DNA of 27,112 nt from Fredericiella sp038205395 (GCA_038205395.1 JBBRBX010000082.1:1-27112), one strand, 5' to 3'; shown: positions 1 through 7,146, counted from the first letter of the stretch. A program made the numbers and translations. Notes: a model not told the origin generated them from the letters alone.

Positions 1-630
1 TCGATCAAGGTCTTCTTCAGTTGGCTGCACGGCATCGGCGTCCTCGGCACAGACCCGGCTGAGCCGGTGGCGCAGCAGCCTGCGCGCCCGCCGCTGCCCA
101 TCATCCTGCGCGACCCGGAGATCAGCCGTCTCGTGCGCGCAGCACAGGACTATTTGTGGGCGCGCAACAATGCCGACGCCCGCCCCTATCTGCTGGTCAG
201 CCTGCTGCTGCAGACAGGCATCAAAAAGGCCGAGTGTGCGCGCCTGCTGGTGAGTGATGTCAACATTGAGCACGCGCAGGCGCCCGAAGTCGCCATCCGC
301 TATGAAGGCGAAGAGCAGGCGCACAAAAACCGCATCCTGGCGCTCAACCCGACCATCGTGCCGGTCTTCAACCAGTATCTGGAGCAGTACAAGCCGCAGG
401 ACTTTTTATTTGACTGCACGCCGCGCAATTTGGAGTATGTGCTGGAAGAAGTGGGCCAGAAGGCGGGCATTCGCAGCGTGCAGGTCGGCTTTGAAACGCT
501 GCGCTGGACCTGCGCCGTGCGCGACTATCGCACCGGCATGCCGGAGGAGCGGCTGCGCCAGAAGTTGGGGCTGAGCAAAATCTCCTGGCGCGAGACGCGC
601 GAGAAAATCTTCCAACTGGCAGGCAGATAG
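1..630 (+). CDS. Tyrosine recombinase/integrase-fold protein, 5' partial, catalytically degenerate
   Basis: The frame is open from base 1, so the gene begins before the window. The GTG at 67 lies inside a stretch that resembles the end of a core-binding (SAM-like) domain and is probably not the start. Numbering from that GTG, the rest follows the catalytic domain of XerC/XerD-type recombinases, but the active site is largely lost. The Arg of the TGLRxSE box is Lys53 (TGIKKAE). The HxLRH box reads ETLRW, so the first His is Glu143 and only Arg146 is kept. The LGH box is LGL (Leu169). Arg178 stands where the nucleophilic Tyr is expected, and no Tyr occurs after residue 154. I infer a DNA-binding protein without strand-exchange activity, or a decaying integrase; the frame is intact and codon use matches the neighbours, which favours a maintained protein. 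The fabL-like gene follows 73 bp downstream on the same strand. Confidence 0.72.
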   Translation, partial: SIKVFFSWLHGIGVLGTDPAEPVAQQPARPPLPIILRDPEISRLVRAAQDYLWARNNADARPYLLVSLLLQTGIKKAECARLLVSDVNIEHAQAPEVAIRYEGEEQAHKNRILALNPTIVPVFNQYLEQYKPQDFLFDCTPRNLEYVLEEVGQKAGIRSVQVGFETLRWTCAVRDYRTGMPEERLRQKLGLSKISWRETREKIFQLAGR

Positions 631-703
631 CCATCCAGGTTATCATCCTATACCCCTTCCAGACCGCACGCCCACGGCGGCTGCGTACAACATAGGTAAG
701 CCA

Positions 704-1465
704 ATGAGCAACAACCTGGCAGGCAAAAACGCGGTCATCACCGGCAGCGGACGCGGGATCGGGCAGGGTATTGCCCTGGCCCTGGCGCAGCGCGGCTGCA
801 ATGTCGCCATCAACTACTTTCGCCACCGTGCAAAGGCCGAGCAGACAGCTGGCGCGATTGAAGCCCTGGGCGTGCGGGCGGCGGTGATCAAGGCCAACGT
901 CGCCAAAGAGGAAGAAATCCGCCAGTTGGTAGACGCAGCGGCGCAGCAGTTGGGCGGGGTGGACATCTTTGTCGGCAACGCCGCCAGCGGGGTGATCAAG
1001 CCGATCAGCGAGATCGACGCCAAAGCCTGGGAGTGGACGCTCAACATCAACGCGCGCAGCATCTTGTTCGGCGCGCAGGCGGCGCTGCCCTACATGCGGC
1101 GGCAGGGGTGGGGGCGGATCATCACCATCACCAGCATCGGCAGCCGGCGCGTCTTTCCCGAATACGGCGTCGTCGGCGTCAGCAAAGCCGCCATCGAGGC
1201 CATCACCCGCTACCTCGCGGTCGAACTGGCGGGTGAGAACATCATAGCCAACTGCATCAGTCCGGGCGTCGTCGTCACCGGCGCGCTCGACTTCTTCCCG
1301 CGGCGTGACGCCATGATCGCCCACGCCGAGCAGCACACCCCCGCCGGGCGCCTCGTCACGCCCGCAGACATAGGCAACGTCGCCGCCTGGCTGTGCAGCG
1401 AAGAAGCCAGGATGATCGTAGGGCAGACGATTGAGGTGGATGGGGGGTACAGTTTGGTGCTATGA
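704..1465 (+). CDS. fabL: Enoyl-[acyl-carrier-protein] reductase III-like SDR (FabL type)
   Basis: A 253-residue short-chain dehydrogenase/reductase. The Rossmann nucleotide-binding motif GSGRGIG is at residues 14-20, the NAAS box near 92-95 and the catalytic-loop Ser near 144. The key feature is Tyr154 and Lys161, separated by six residues (YX6K). This is the spacing known for Bacillus FabL enoyl-ACP reductase III, not the YX3K of FabG-type ketoreductases. Surrounding sequence (VGVSKAAIEAITRYLAVEL, then a TPAGR segment and a GQTIEVDGG C-terminus) also resembles FabL as I recall it. The expected role is NAD(P)H-dependent reduction of trans-2-enoyl-ACP, the last step of fatty-acid elongation, in the cytoplasm. 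An AGG lies a few bases before the ATG. It stands alone, convergent with the nucleoside hydrolase gene, only 17 bp away. Another SDR activity is possible because the family is broad. Confidence 0.85.
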   Translation: MSNNLAGKNAVITGSGRGIGQGIALALAQRGCNVAINYFRHRAKAEQTAGAIEALGVRAAVIKANVAKEEEIRQLVDAAAQQLGGVDIFVGNAASGVIKPISEIDAKAWEWTLNINARSILFGAQAALPYMRRQGWGRIITITSIGSRRVFPEYGVVGVSKAAIEAITRYLAVELAGENIIANCISPGVVVTGALDFFPRRDAMIAHAEQHTPAGRLVTPADIGNVAAWLCSEEARMIVGQTIEVDGGYSLVL

Positions 1466-1482
1466 CTGCTTCAACTTATTTT

Positions 1483-2436
1483 TTATGGCTTTGCCGTCAT
1501 TAACGCCTCGACCACAGCGGCAAGCACTTCATCGGCAGCATGGCGGTCAAGATAAATCCGGCCGGGTTGGTCGCCGGCTGCGCGCTGCCACGTGTGCGTC
1601 CCTGTCTGCGCATCGTAACGAATATCGTGGTCTGTAATCTCATGAAAGTAATCGCACGCCCCGCGTACGCCGTAGAGCACGGCCAGTTGATCCCAACTGG
1701 GACGGCTGCGACCGGAGCCGCCTAAATGGATTTCATACGCCCTGCGCACAGGGTTTTGCGGGCGAAGACGCGCCGCCAGCGAGGCGCCGGTCAACACGGT
1801 CTCGCCCCACTCGCTGATCGCCAGAGGCGCCGGCCAATGGTTGAGAACAGCCGCAGCCGCGGCGCGATCCATCTCCCAGTTGAAGACATCTTTGCCCTGT
1901 GGAAACGAGCCGGCACCCATACTGACCAGTTGTTTGACCTTCAAGGCCACCAGTTGGCGACCAGACAGCGGGCTGCAGTCATCCGCAGCGGAAGCAAGCA
2001 GGCTTTGCAGCGCCGTCAGCAGACCGACAGCCACGATCACAACCGAATGGTCGGGCTGGGCGGCCAACAAGCGGCGGTAGAGGGCCAGCCCCTCTTCAGG
2101 TTGGGCCGGGTGGCCGCCCACATAGTCGAGGCCGATGCTCTCATTGTAGCGCCGCCAGCCGTTCGCCTGGATGGCGGCCAGCATGGCGCGATAGGATGCG
2201 TAGCGCGGGCTGCTCTCCAACGCCTCGCCTGCCCACAGCCCCACCGGAATCTGCGGGCGGCCAAAATAACCATTGATCGCCATCACCGTTTGCGCTGTGG
2301 GCAGATAGGGGATGTCGCACACCACACCCAGCAGTTCCACCTCGCCACGATCCGCCAACGCATGCAGCACAGCCAGCGCACCCGCATCGTCGCAGTCGGT
2401 GTCGATATCCGTGTCCAGAATCAACCGTACAGCCAT
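1483..2436 (-). CDS. Nucleoside hydrolase (inosine/uridine-preferring family)
   Basis: A 317-residue protein of the IU_nuc_hydro family, which cleaves the N-glycosidic bond of nucleosides to ribose and base using a bound calcium. The N-terminal metal cluster DTDIDTDCDD is at residues 8-17 and an NWEMD segment at 186-190. Near 247-250 the sequence reads SWDQ where classical enzymes have a His-Asp pair; the Asp is kept and the His is Trp, so specificity or mechanism may differ from the textbook enzymes. A GAGG sits 5 bases before the ATG, only 7 bp after the upstream permease stop. It is therefore the last gene of the transporter operon, which suggests the imported compound is a nucleoside or another N-glycoside. 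That link is inferred from position only. Confidence 0.85.
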   Translation of the reverse strand: MAVRLILDTDIDTDCDDAGALAVLHALADRGEVELLGVVCDIPYLPTAQTVMAINGYFGRPQIPVGLWAGEALESSPRYASYRAMLAAIQANGWRRYNESIGLDYVGGHPAQPEEGLALYRRLLAAQPDHSVVIVAVGLLTALQSLLASAADDCSPLSGRQLVALKVKQLVSMGAGSFPQGKDVFNWEMDRAAAAAVLNHWPAPLAISEWGETVLTGASLAARLRPQNPVRRAYEIHLGGSGRSRPSWDQLAVLYGVRGACDYFHEITDHDIRYDAQTGTHTWQRAAGDQPGRIYLDRHAADEVLAAVVEALMTAKP

Positions 2437-2443
2437 CTGCGCC

Positions 2444-3346
2444 TCAGCCTTTCACGCCGGTAATAACCGTACCCTGGATAAAGACGCGCTGGAAGAAAAA
2501 GAACAACAGCATGGTGGGCAGCATCACCACCGTGGAGGCCGCCATCAAGTGGTTCCACTGCACCCCTTGCAACCCGCGAAACAGCGCCAGGCCAATGCTG
2601 ACAGTGTGCAGATAGGAACGGCTCAAGTAGAGCAAAGGGGCAAGAAAGTCATTCCAGTGAAAGGTAAAGCCCAGAATACATACAGTGGCAAAGACCGGCG
2701 CCGAAAGCGGAAGCACGATACGCGCATAGATGCCCCAAGTGCTGTTGCCGTCGATGCGCGCAGCGTCAAACAATTCAGGCGAGATGCGCAGAAAAAACTG
2801 GCGGAACAGAAAAATGTAGAAGCCATTGGTGGCAAAAAAGCGCGGAATAATCAGCGGCAGAAATGTGTTGAGCCAGCCCAGCGAGCGAAACAAAGCAAAC
2901 TGCGGGATCATCACCACGTAATACGGGATCGCCAGCGTGCTGAGCACCAGCAGGAACAGGAAGCGGCGGCCGGGAAATTTGAGCCGTGCAAACCCAAAGC
3001 CGACCAGCGAGCAGCTCGCCGCCTCGCCAATGACACTGAAGATGGCCACGTAGAGCGTATTGGCGAAATAGCGCGGGATAAAGGGATGCAGCGAAGTGGT
3101 CAGTGCTTCTCGATAGTTTTCCCACCGCACTGGGTTGGGGATCCAAACCGGCGGATAAATAAAGATCTGGTTGAGTTCTTTCAGGGAAGCGGAAACCATC
3201 CACACAAAGGGGATCAGTACAATCAATGAGCCGCCGGCGATAGTCAGGTAAAGCAGCGCGCGCAGCAGAACCCGGTTGACACGATAGAACATAGCAGACT
3301 GCTGACGGGTCGCCCGCACAGGCATTTCGGTATGCGTGATAGACAT
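2444..3346 (-). CDS. ABC sugar transporter permease, MalG/CUT1 type
   Basis: A 300-residue inner-membrane permease with about six hydrophobic segments (first near residues 30-53). The cytoplasmic EAA loop that contacts the ATPase is at about 194-201 (DAARIDGN), followed by the typical LP-rich continuation. Length and layout fit the MalG half of CUT1 carbohydrate importers (BPD_transp_1 domain). An AGGTG lies 7 bases before the ATG. The gene starts 21 bp after the MalF-like partner ends, and its stop is 7 bp before the nucleoside hydrolase start, so co-transcription is very likely. The substrate cannot be read from the sequence. Confidence 0.92.
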   Translation of the reverse strand: MSITHTEMPVRATRQQSAMFYRVNRVLLRALLYLTIAGGSLIVLIPFVWMVSASLKELNQIFIYPPVWIPNPVRWENYREALTTSLHPFIPRYFANTLYVAIFSVIGEAASCSLVGFGFARLKFPGRRFLFLLVLSTLAIPYYVVMIPQFALFRSLGWLNTFLPLIIPRFFATNGFYIFLFRQFFLRISPELFDAARIDGNSTWGIYARIVLPLSAPVFATVCILGFTFHWNDFLAPLLYLSRSYLHTVSIGLALFRGLQGVQWNHLMAASTVVMLPTMLLFFFFQRVFIQGTVITGVKG

Positions 3347-3367
3347 GGCAAGACACCTATAAATGGT

Positions 3368-4264
3368 TTAGAAATCTTTGATGTCTACGTCGTAGTAGAC
3401 CCAGAAGCGAGCAGACCAGAAGACGAGCAGGGTTGTTGCGATAATCACCAAGGTAAGAAGCCAAGACAACGCTGCGGCATAGCCCATGTCGAAATACTCA
3501 AAGGCATTGCGGTAGATGTAGAGCACGTAAAACAGCGAAGCATTGCCTGGCCCACCCTTGGTCATGATATAGGCCGACGTGAACACTTGGAAGGCGCCAA
3601 TCAACCCTGTGACCAATTGCAGAAACAGGATCGGCGTCATCATCGGGATCGTGATGGCAAACAGGCGCTGGACAGCGTTGGCGCCGTCGATCTGGGCGGC
3701 CTCAAAAATTTCAGTAGGAATTCCTTGCAGGCCGGATAGATAAATGATCAACCCGCCGCCGACTCCCCACAGGCTCATCAGCACCAGCGAAGGGATCACC
3801 CATGTCTGGCTGAACAGCCAGTTCGGCCCCTCGATGCCGATTTCGCGCAGCAGCGAGTTCAGCACACCAAAATCAGGCTGCAGCACCCAAATCCACACGG
3901 TTGCCACCGCCACCCCCGAAACCAGGGCAGGCAGATAAAAGATTGTCCGCCACACAGCCAGCAAGGCAATCTTCTGGTTCAGCAGGATTGCCAGCCAGAA
4001 ACCGAAGACAATACCGAGCGGAACGGCCGCGATGGTGTAAAGCGTAGTCACCTTCAACGCTTGCCAGACCAGTGGATCATTGAACAGGGCGGTATAATTG
4101 GCAATGCCCGCAAACTTCGCCGGTTCAATAAAATTCCACTCAGAGAAACTGATAGCGATGGAAGCGAGGATCGGCCCTCCGGTAAACAGGATAAAACCCA
4201 AAATCCAAGGGGAGATGGCGATATACCCCTCAACTGCTTCTCGCCGTGCCATCGTCATTTTCAC
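3368..4264 (-). CDS. ABC sugar transporter permease, MalF/CUT1 type
   Basis: A 298-residue permease with about six membrane segments and the EAA loop EAAQIDGA at residues 188-195. It should form a heterodimer with the MalG-like protein downstream to make the pore of a CUT1 importer. The start is taken as GTG at 4264, with AGGAG 7 bases upstream; in-frame ATGs at 4258 and 4252 are alternatives with worse spacing. It is separated from the binding-protein gene by 125 bp that hold a strong hairpin, so it may be made in smaller amounts than the binding protein. No nucleotide-binding subunit is encoded in the operon. Confidence 0.92.
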   Translation of the reverse strand: MKMTMARREAVEGYIAISPWILGFILFTGGPILASIAISFSEWNFIEPAKFAGIANYTALFNDPLVWQALKVTTLYTIAAVPLGIVFGFWLAILLNQKIALLAVWRTIFYLPALVSGVAVATVWIWVLQPDFGVLNSLLREIGIEGPNWLFSQTWVIPSLVLMSLWGVGGGLIIYLSGLQGIPTEIFEAAQIDGANAVQRLFAITIPMMTPILFLQLVTGLIGAFQVFTSAYIMTKGGPGNASLFYVLYIYRNAFEYFDMGYAAALSWLLTLVIIATTLLVFWSARFWVYYDVDIKDF

Positions 4265-4341
4265 ATTAATACTCCTAATGCGGGCGCACCGTGCAAGAGC
4301 AGCAGTGCGCAGCCATATACATACGACAGTGCGAGGAAAAT

Positions 4342-4372
4342 CAGGAGGGCGTCCTTCTCAGGCGCCCTCCTG
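4342..4372 (-). terminator. Intercistronic hairpin (attenuator or partial intrinsic terminator)
   Basis: A perfect 10-bp inverted repeat (CAGGAGGGCG at 4342-4351 and CGCCCTCCTG at 4363-4372) with an 11-base loop. In the minus direction it is followed by ATTTTCC. It lies 17 bp after the solute-binding-protein stop and before the permease genes. Similar hairpins in sugar ABC operons protect the binding-protein mRNA or reduce read-through; that function is inferred here. Confidence 0.7.
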
Positions 4373-4389
4373 CATCATCCGTGTTTCAG

Positions 4390-5700
4390 CTACTGCACCA
4401 ATTCCGCGAGTTTGGGGGCTGCTTCGGCGACTGTCCACTCGGCATCATGGCCTTCGCTGAGCGCCAGACCCAGCGCATCACCGACAACCTGATCCATCTT
4501 GGCGCCATTAAAGTTGATCGGCAGCGGGTGCGCCCAACCCTTTTCCAGTGCATCGATGAAAACCTGCGCCGTGGGGATATAGCCCTTAGTCAGGAAGGTC
4601 TCGACATTGACCTTCTGGAAAGGCATGAATGCCTCGCCCTGCACCATTTTATTTTCCAATTCAGGGCTTTTCAAGAAGGCTAACAGCTCCCACGCCTCAT
4701 CTACGTGCTTGGTCGATGTCGGAATCGTCAGCGCGTTGGCGCCGTTAAACATAAAGCGCCCGGCTTCTCCCATAGGCATCGGAGCGACATCGTAGCGCAG
4801 CCCCTCCGCTTGCCGTAAACCGTAAACTTCCCATATGCCACTCATGAACATCGCCAGCCGGTTGGTCATGAACATCTGCTGGCCGCCGCCCATCGCCTCC
4901 AGTTGCTGTGAAAGCGGAGCGGCCTTATCCTTCAAGTAGATGTCCAGGATGAACTGAAGCCCATCGATCGACTTCTGGTCTGAGGCCGTTACTTCTGTTG
5001 CCTCCTGGTTGGTCCAACCGCCGCCGAAGGAGCGCATCAGGTCGTCAGTGTCCGAACGGCCCATCCAAGTGTGATAGCCGTACTGCTTGGTTGCGCCTTC
5101 TCCCTTTGTCAACTGTAGCACTGTCTGGTGGAAGTTGTCCCAATTCCAGGCGCCTTCTTTCTCATATTCAAGCGGCGTTTTCACACCCTCCTGTTCAAAG
5201 AGGTCCATATTCCACCAGATGACCTTGGGGCTGTCGCCGCTGGGCAAGCCGTAGGTGACGCCTTCCCATGTGTGCATCTTGTTCATGAAAACGTTGGGCA
5301 GCCACTTGTCCATGCTCAGATTCGGATCGTTCGCCATAAAGGGATCCAGATCCGCCAACAGCGCTTTGCTCATGAACTCCGCCATCCAGGCGGAAGATAT
5401 TTCAACTACATCGGCAGACTGGCCGGCGGCAAAGGAGGTCAGCATCTTTTCGCGATAGGCATCATAGGCCACCTGTTCAAAAGTGGCTTCGATCTTCGTC
5501 TGGGATTCGTTGAACATCTGGATAAAGTCTTCCCAGTTGCCAAAACCCCAGGTGGTGTAGATCAGCTTGATGCGCTCGCTGGACGGACCGGATTGGGCAG
5601 CACCCGGCGCCGGAGCCGGTACGCATGCGGCTAGGGCGGCGACGCCGGCGGTGAGACCGGCTATCTGCAAAAACTCGCGACGGCTCACACTCTTGCTCAT
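4390..5700 (-). CDS. Extracellular solute-binding lipoprotein of a sugar ABC importer (Tat signal)
   Basis: A 436-residue SBP_bac_1-type protein that should capture the substrate outside the membrane and deliver it to the two CUT1 permeases. The N-terminus carries a twin-arginine signal (SRREFLQ, residues 6-12), a hydrophobic stretch and a lipobox LAAC with Cys26 as the predicted lipidated residue. Tat export of a folded binding protein with a lipid anchor is consistent with an organism whose binding proteins are held at the membrane surface. The start is the ATG at 5700 because AAGGAG lies 8 bases upstream; a longer reading to 5754 adds 18 non-signal-like residues. It is the first gene of the operon, directly below the promoter at 5766-5795. 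Confidence 0.93.
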   Translation of the reverse strand: MSKSVSRREFLQIAGLTAGVAALAACVPAPAPGAAQSGPSSERIKLIYTTWGFGNWEDFIQMFNESQTKIEATFEQVAYDAYREKMLTSFAAGQSADVVEISSAWMAEFMSKALLADLDPFMANDPNLSMDKWLPNVFMNKMHTWEGVTYGLPSGDSPKVIWWNMDLFEQEGVKTPLEYEKEGAWNWDNFHQTVLQLTKGEGATKQYGYHTWMGRSDTDDLMRSFGGGWTNQEATEVTASDQKSIDGLQFILDIYLKDKAAPLSQQLEAMGGGQQMFMTNRLAMFMSGIWEVYGLRQAEGLRYDVAPMPMGEAGRFMFNGANALTIPTSTKHVDEAWELLAFLKSPELENKMVQGEAFMPFQKVNVETFLTKGYIPTAQVFIDALEKGWAHPLPINFNGAKMDQVVGDALGLALSEGHDAEWTVAEAAPKLAELVQ

Positions 5701-5742
5701 CTCATATTCTCCTTGTTTGAGGTGCAACGATAACTGGGGCAA

Positions 5743-5773
5743 ATGACCGGACAAACTCTGATTGCATTATAAT
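5743..5773 (+). promoter_or_regulatory. Predicted weak forward promoter of the HTH/receiver gene
   Basis: TATAAT at 5768-5773 with a poor -35 candidate (ATGACC, 5743-5748) 19 bases upstream. Because ATTATAAT is its own reverse complement, this -10 is the same DNA as the -10 of the divergent promoter. A start near 5780 would place the 11-bp repeats in the leader of this transcript. Confidence 0.4.
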
Positions 5774-5795
5774 AGGCTCTTCAGGCATCTGTCAG
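5766..5795 (-). promoter_or_regulatory. Predicted sigma70-type promoter of the sugar ABC/nucleoside hydrolase operon
   Basis: On the minus strand CTGACA (5795-5790, five of six to TTGACA) and TATAAT (5771-5766) are separated by 18 bases. Transcription would start near 5758, leaving about a 58-base leader before the binding-protein ATG. It overlaps the forward promoter, sharing the -10 bases. Confidence 0.6.
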
Positions 5796-5803
5796 CCTGC
5801 TTT

Positions 5804-5847
5804 GGTCATCTTGCGGCCATCTTGCGGTCATCTTTCAGCCATCTTGC
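5804..5847. repeat. Four tandem 11-bp direct repeats, candidate operator array
   Basis: Units at 5804-5814, 5815-5825, 5826-5836 and 5837-5847 are GGTCATCTTGC, GGCCATCTTGC, GGTCATCTTTC and AGCCATCTTGC (minus-strand consensus GCAAGATGRCC). The 11-bp step equals about one helical turn, so all copies face the same side of the DNA. They lie at about -46 to -89 of the transporter promoter, where activators bind, and end 4 bp before the divergent gene's ATG. A regulator-binding array is inferred. Confidence 0.65.
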
Positions 5848-5851
5848 CAGT

Positions 5852-7006
5852 ATGCTAAAATCAGACGATCACTGTACGGTCGCCACCTTTACCCGTTGGC
5901 TGCGCCACGCGCTGAACCATCTATACGACTTTGCCGAACTGCGCCGCAGCCCTTTGGCGGAATTGCTGGCTGGAAATGGCGCCCCTAACCCCGCGGCGCT
6001 GCAAGCCACATTGATCACAGCCATCGAGACGCTGCTGCCCCCCGATGGCATCAACCCGCAGTCCAGCGCCGCCCGTTTACACAGGGTTCTGTACCACCGC
6101 TATGTCGAGCAATTCAGCCAATCCGAGGTGGCGGATGACCTGGGCGTCAGCGAACGCCAGCTGCGCCGGCGCGAAGTCACCGCATTGGAGGCCCTTGCCG
6201 GCTATCTCGCCGATTCATTCCAACTCCACCTCAGCCCCACCCCGCCGGACGACGCCAACGAGCCGGCGCCGTCTGCGCAAGCAGGTGCAGAGAGTTCCTC
6301 GGAGCAGGAGCTGGCTTGGCTCCAACAGTCATTCAGCCTGGAACCGGCCCAAGTCGCCGGCCTGGTGCAGACGGCGCTCGCCACCGTCGAATCGCTGGCG
6401 GCAGTGCTGCAAGTTCAACTACATAGCACGGGAGCCAACGACCCCACGAGTGTACTGGTGCAGGTCGAACCAACCCGGCAGGCGCTGGTGATCGTACTGA
6501 CCGCGGCGCTGCGCAGCGCGTCGGGCGGGGAGGTGTCGCTCACCATGAGCACCTTGCCGGAGGCCGGCAGCGCCATCCCAGCGCAGTGCATTGTACTGAC
6601 CGTTCAAGGGCGCAGCGCCCTGGCAGCGGGCGGCCCGGCAGCGGGCGGCCCGGCAGAGAGCGGGCTGGCGCTTGCCCGGCAGCTCCTGGCGCTTTCCGAC
6701 GGCCGCCTGGAGATTCTTGCAGCGGACGGGGCCGGTTTCTCAGCACAGCTTTCGCTGCCCATCCGCCAACAGACGGCGGTGCTCTTTATCGACGACAATG
6801 CCGATACGCTGCAACTATTCCAGCGCTACCTGGACGGCACGCGCTACATCTTCCTGGGCGCTCGCGACCAGGAGCAGGCTTTCCAGCTCATCGAACAGAT
6901 CATGCCGAAAATCATCGTCAGCGACGTGATGATGCCCGGCATCGACGGCTGGCAGATGCTGGGGCGGCTGCGCACTCACCCCCTGACCCAGGCATCCCAG
7001 TCATAG
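5852..7006 (+). CDS. HTH / ATPase-like / receiver regulatory protein, frameshifted in the receiver
   Basis: A 384-residue reading from ATG 5852. An upstream TTG at 5762 is rejected because it would run through the promoter and the 11-bp repeats. An HTH-like segment is at about residues 89-112 (SQSEVADDLGVSERQLRRRE). A histidine-kinase-type ATPase-like fold is at about 200-303 but lacks clear N and DxG boxes. A receiver follows from about 308, with the acidic pair Asp314/Asp315 and the phosphoacceptor Asp358 in SDVMMPG. The receiver stops after its alpha-3 region. The missing strand, with its Thr and the Lys-Pro pair, continues in another frame to 7146. No histidine phosphorylation site is seen. 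It is divergent from the transporter operon and tail to tail with a hybrid kinase, which makes it a candidate partner or regulator. No good ribosome-binding site is visible. Confidence 0.7.
   Translation: MLKSDDHCTVATFTRWLRHALNHLYDFAELRRSPLAELLAGNGAPNPAALQATLITAIETLLPPDGINPQSSAARLHRVLYHRYVEQFSQSEVADDLGVSERQLRRREVTALEALAGYLADSFQLHLSPTPPDDANEPAPSAQAGAESSSEQELAWLQQSFSLEPAQVAGLVQTALATVESLAAVLQVQLHSTGANDPTSVLVQVEPTRQALVIVLTAALRSASGGEVSLTMSTLPEAGSAIPAQCIVLTVQGRSALAAGGPAAGGPAESGLALARQLLALSDGRLEILAADGAGFSAQLSLPIRQQTAVLFIDDNADTLQLFQRYLDGTRYIFLGARDQEQAFQLIEQIMPKIIVSDVMMPGIDGWQMLGRLRTHPLTQASQS
6622..6651 (+). repeat. Exact 15-bp tandem duplication inside the regulator gene
   Basis: GGCAGCGGGCGGCCC occurs twice in a row (6622-6636, 6637-6651), adding an AAGGP pair to the protein loop before the G-box-like part of the ATPase-like domain. 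It keeps the frame and looks like a recent slippage event. Confidence 0.8.
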
Positions 7007-7146
7007 TCTGCACGATCCTGCCACAGCAGCAGCTCGCCTATTCGCTGGGCGCTGCACTCTTTTTGCAGAAACCGGTCAAACGCGCAGCGCTGCTCACGGC
7101 GCTGAATGAGGCGCTGGGAGCGCCGCCAGACGAGCGGGTGAGTTAG
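6993..7146 (+). pseudogene. Out-of-frame C-terminal remainder of the receiver domain
   Basis: About 51 codons in the alternative frame read GIPVIVCTIL at the start and contain FLQKPVK, which are beta-4 (with the conserved Thr) and beta-5 (with the conserved Lys-Pro) of a receiver, then the last helix. It matches exactly the part missing from the regulator ending at 7006. A loss of one G near 6990 (GG where GGG restores the frame) explains it. It is either an inactivating mutation or a sequencing/assembly error. The tail overlaps the convergent kinase gene by 53 bp. Confidence 0.75.

Noticed and set aside
2312..3229. 305-codon open frame on the plus strand
   Set aside because: Antisense to the permease gene with its EAA loop; the translated sequence is Gln/Arg/Lys-rich without domain features.
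5804..5847. Short repeats as a CRISPR array
   Set aside because: Units are 11 bp and contiguous, with no spacers and no cas genes.
5762..5851. Upstream TTG start for the HTH/receiver gene
   Set aside because: It overlaps the TATAAT element and would translate the 11-bp repeats into a low-quality peptide; ATG 5852 begins the plausible protein.
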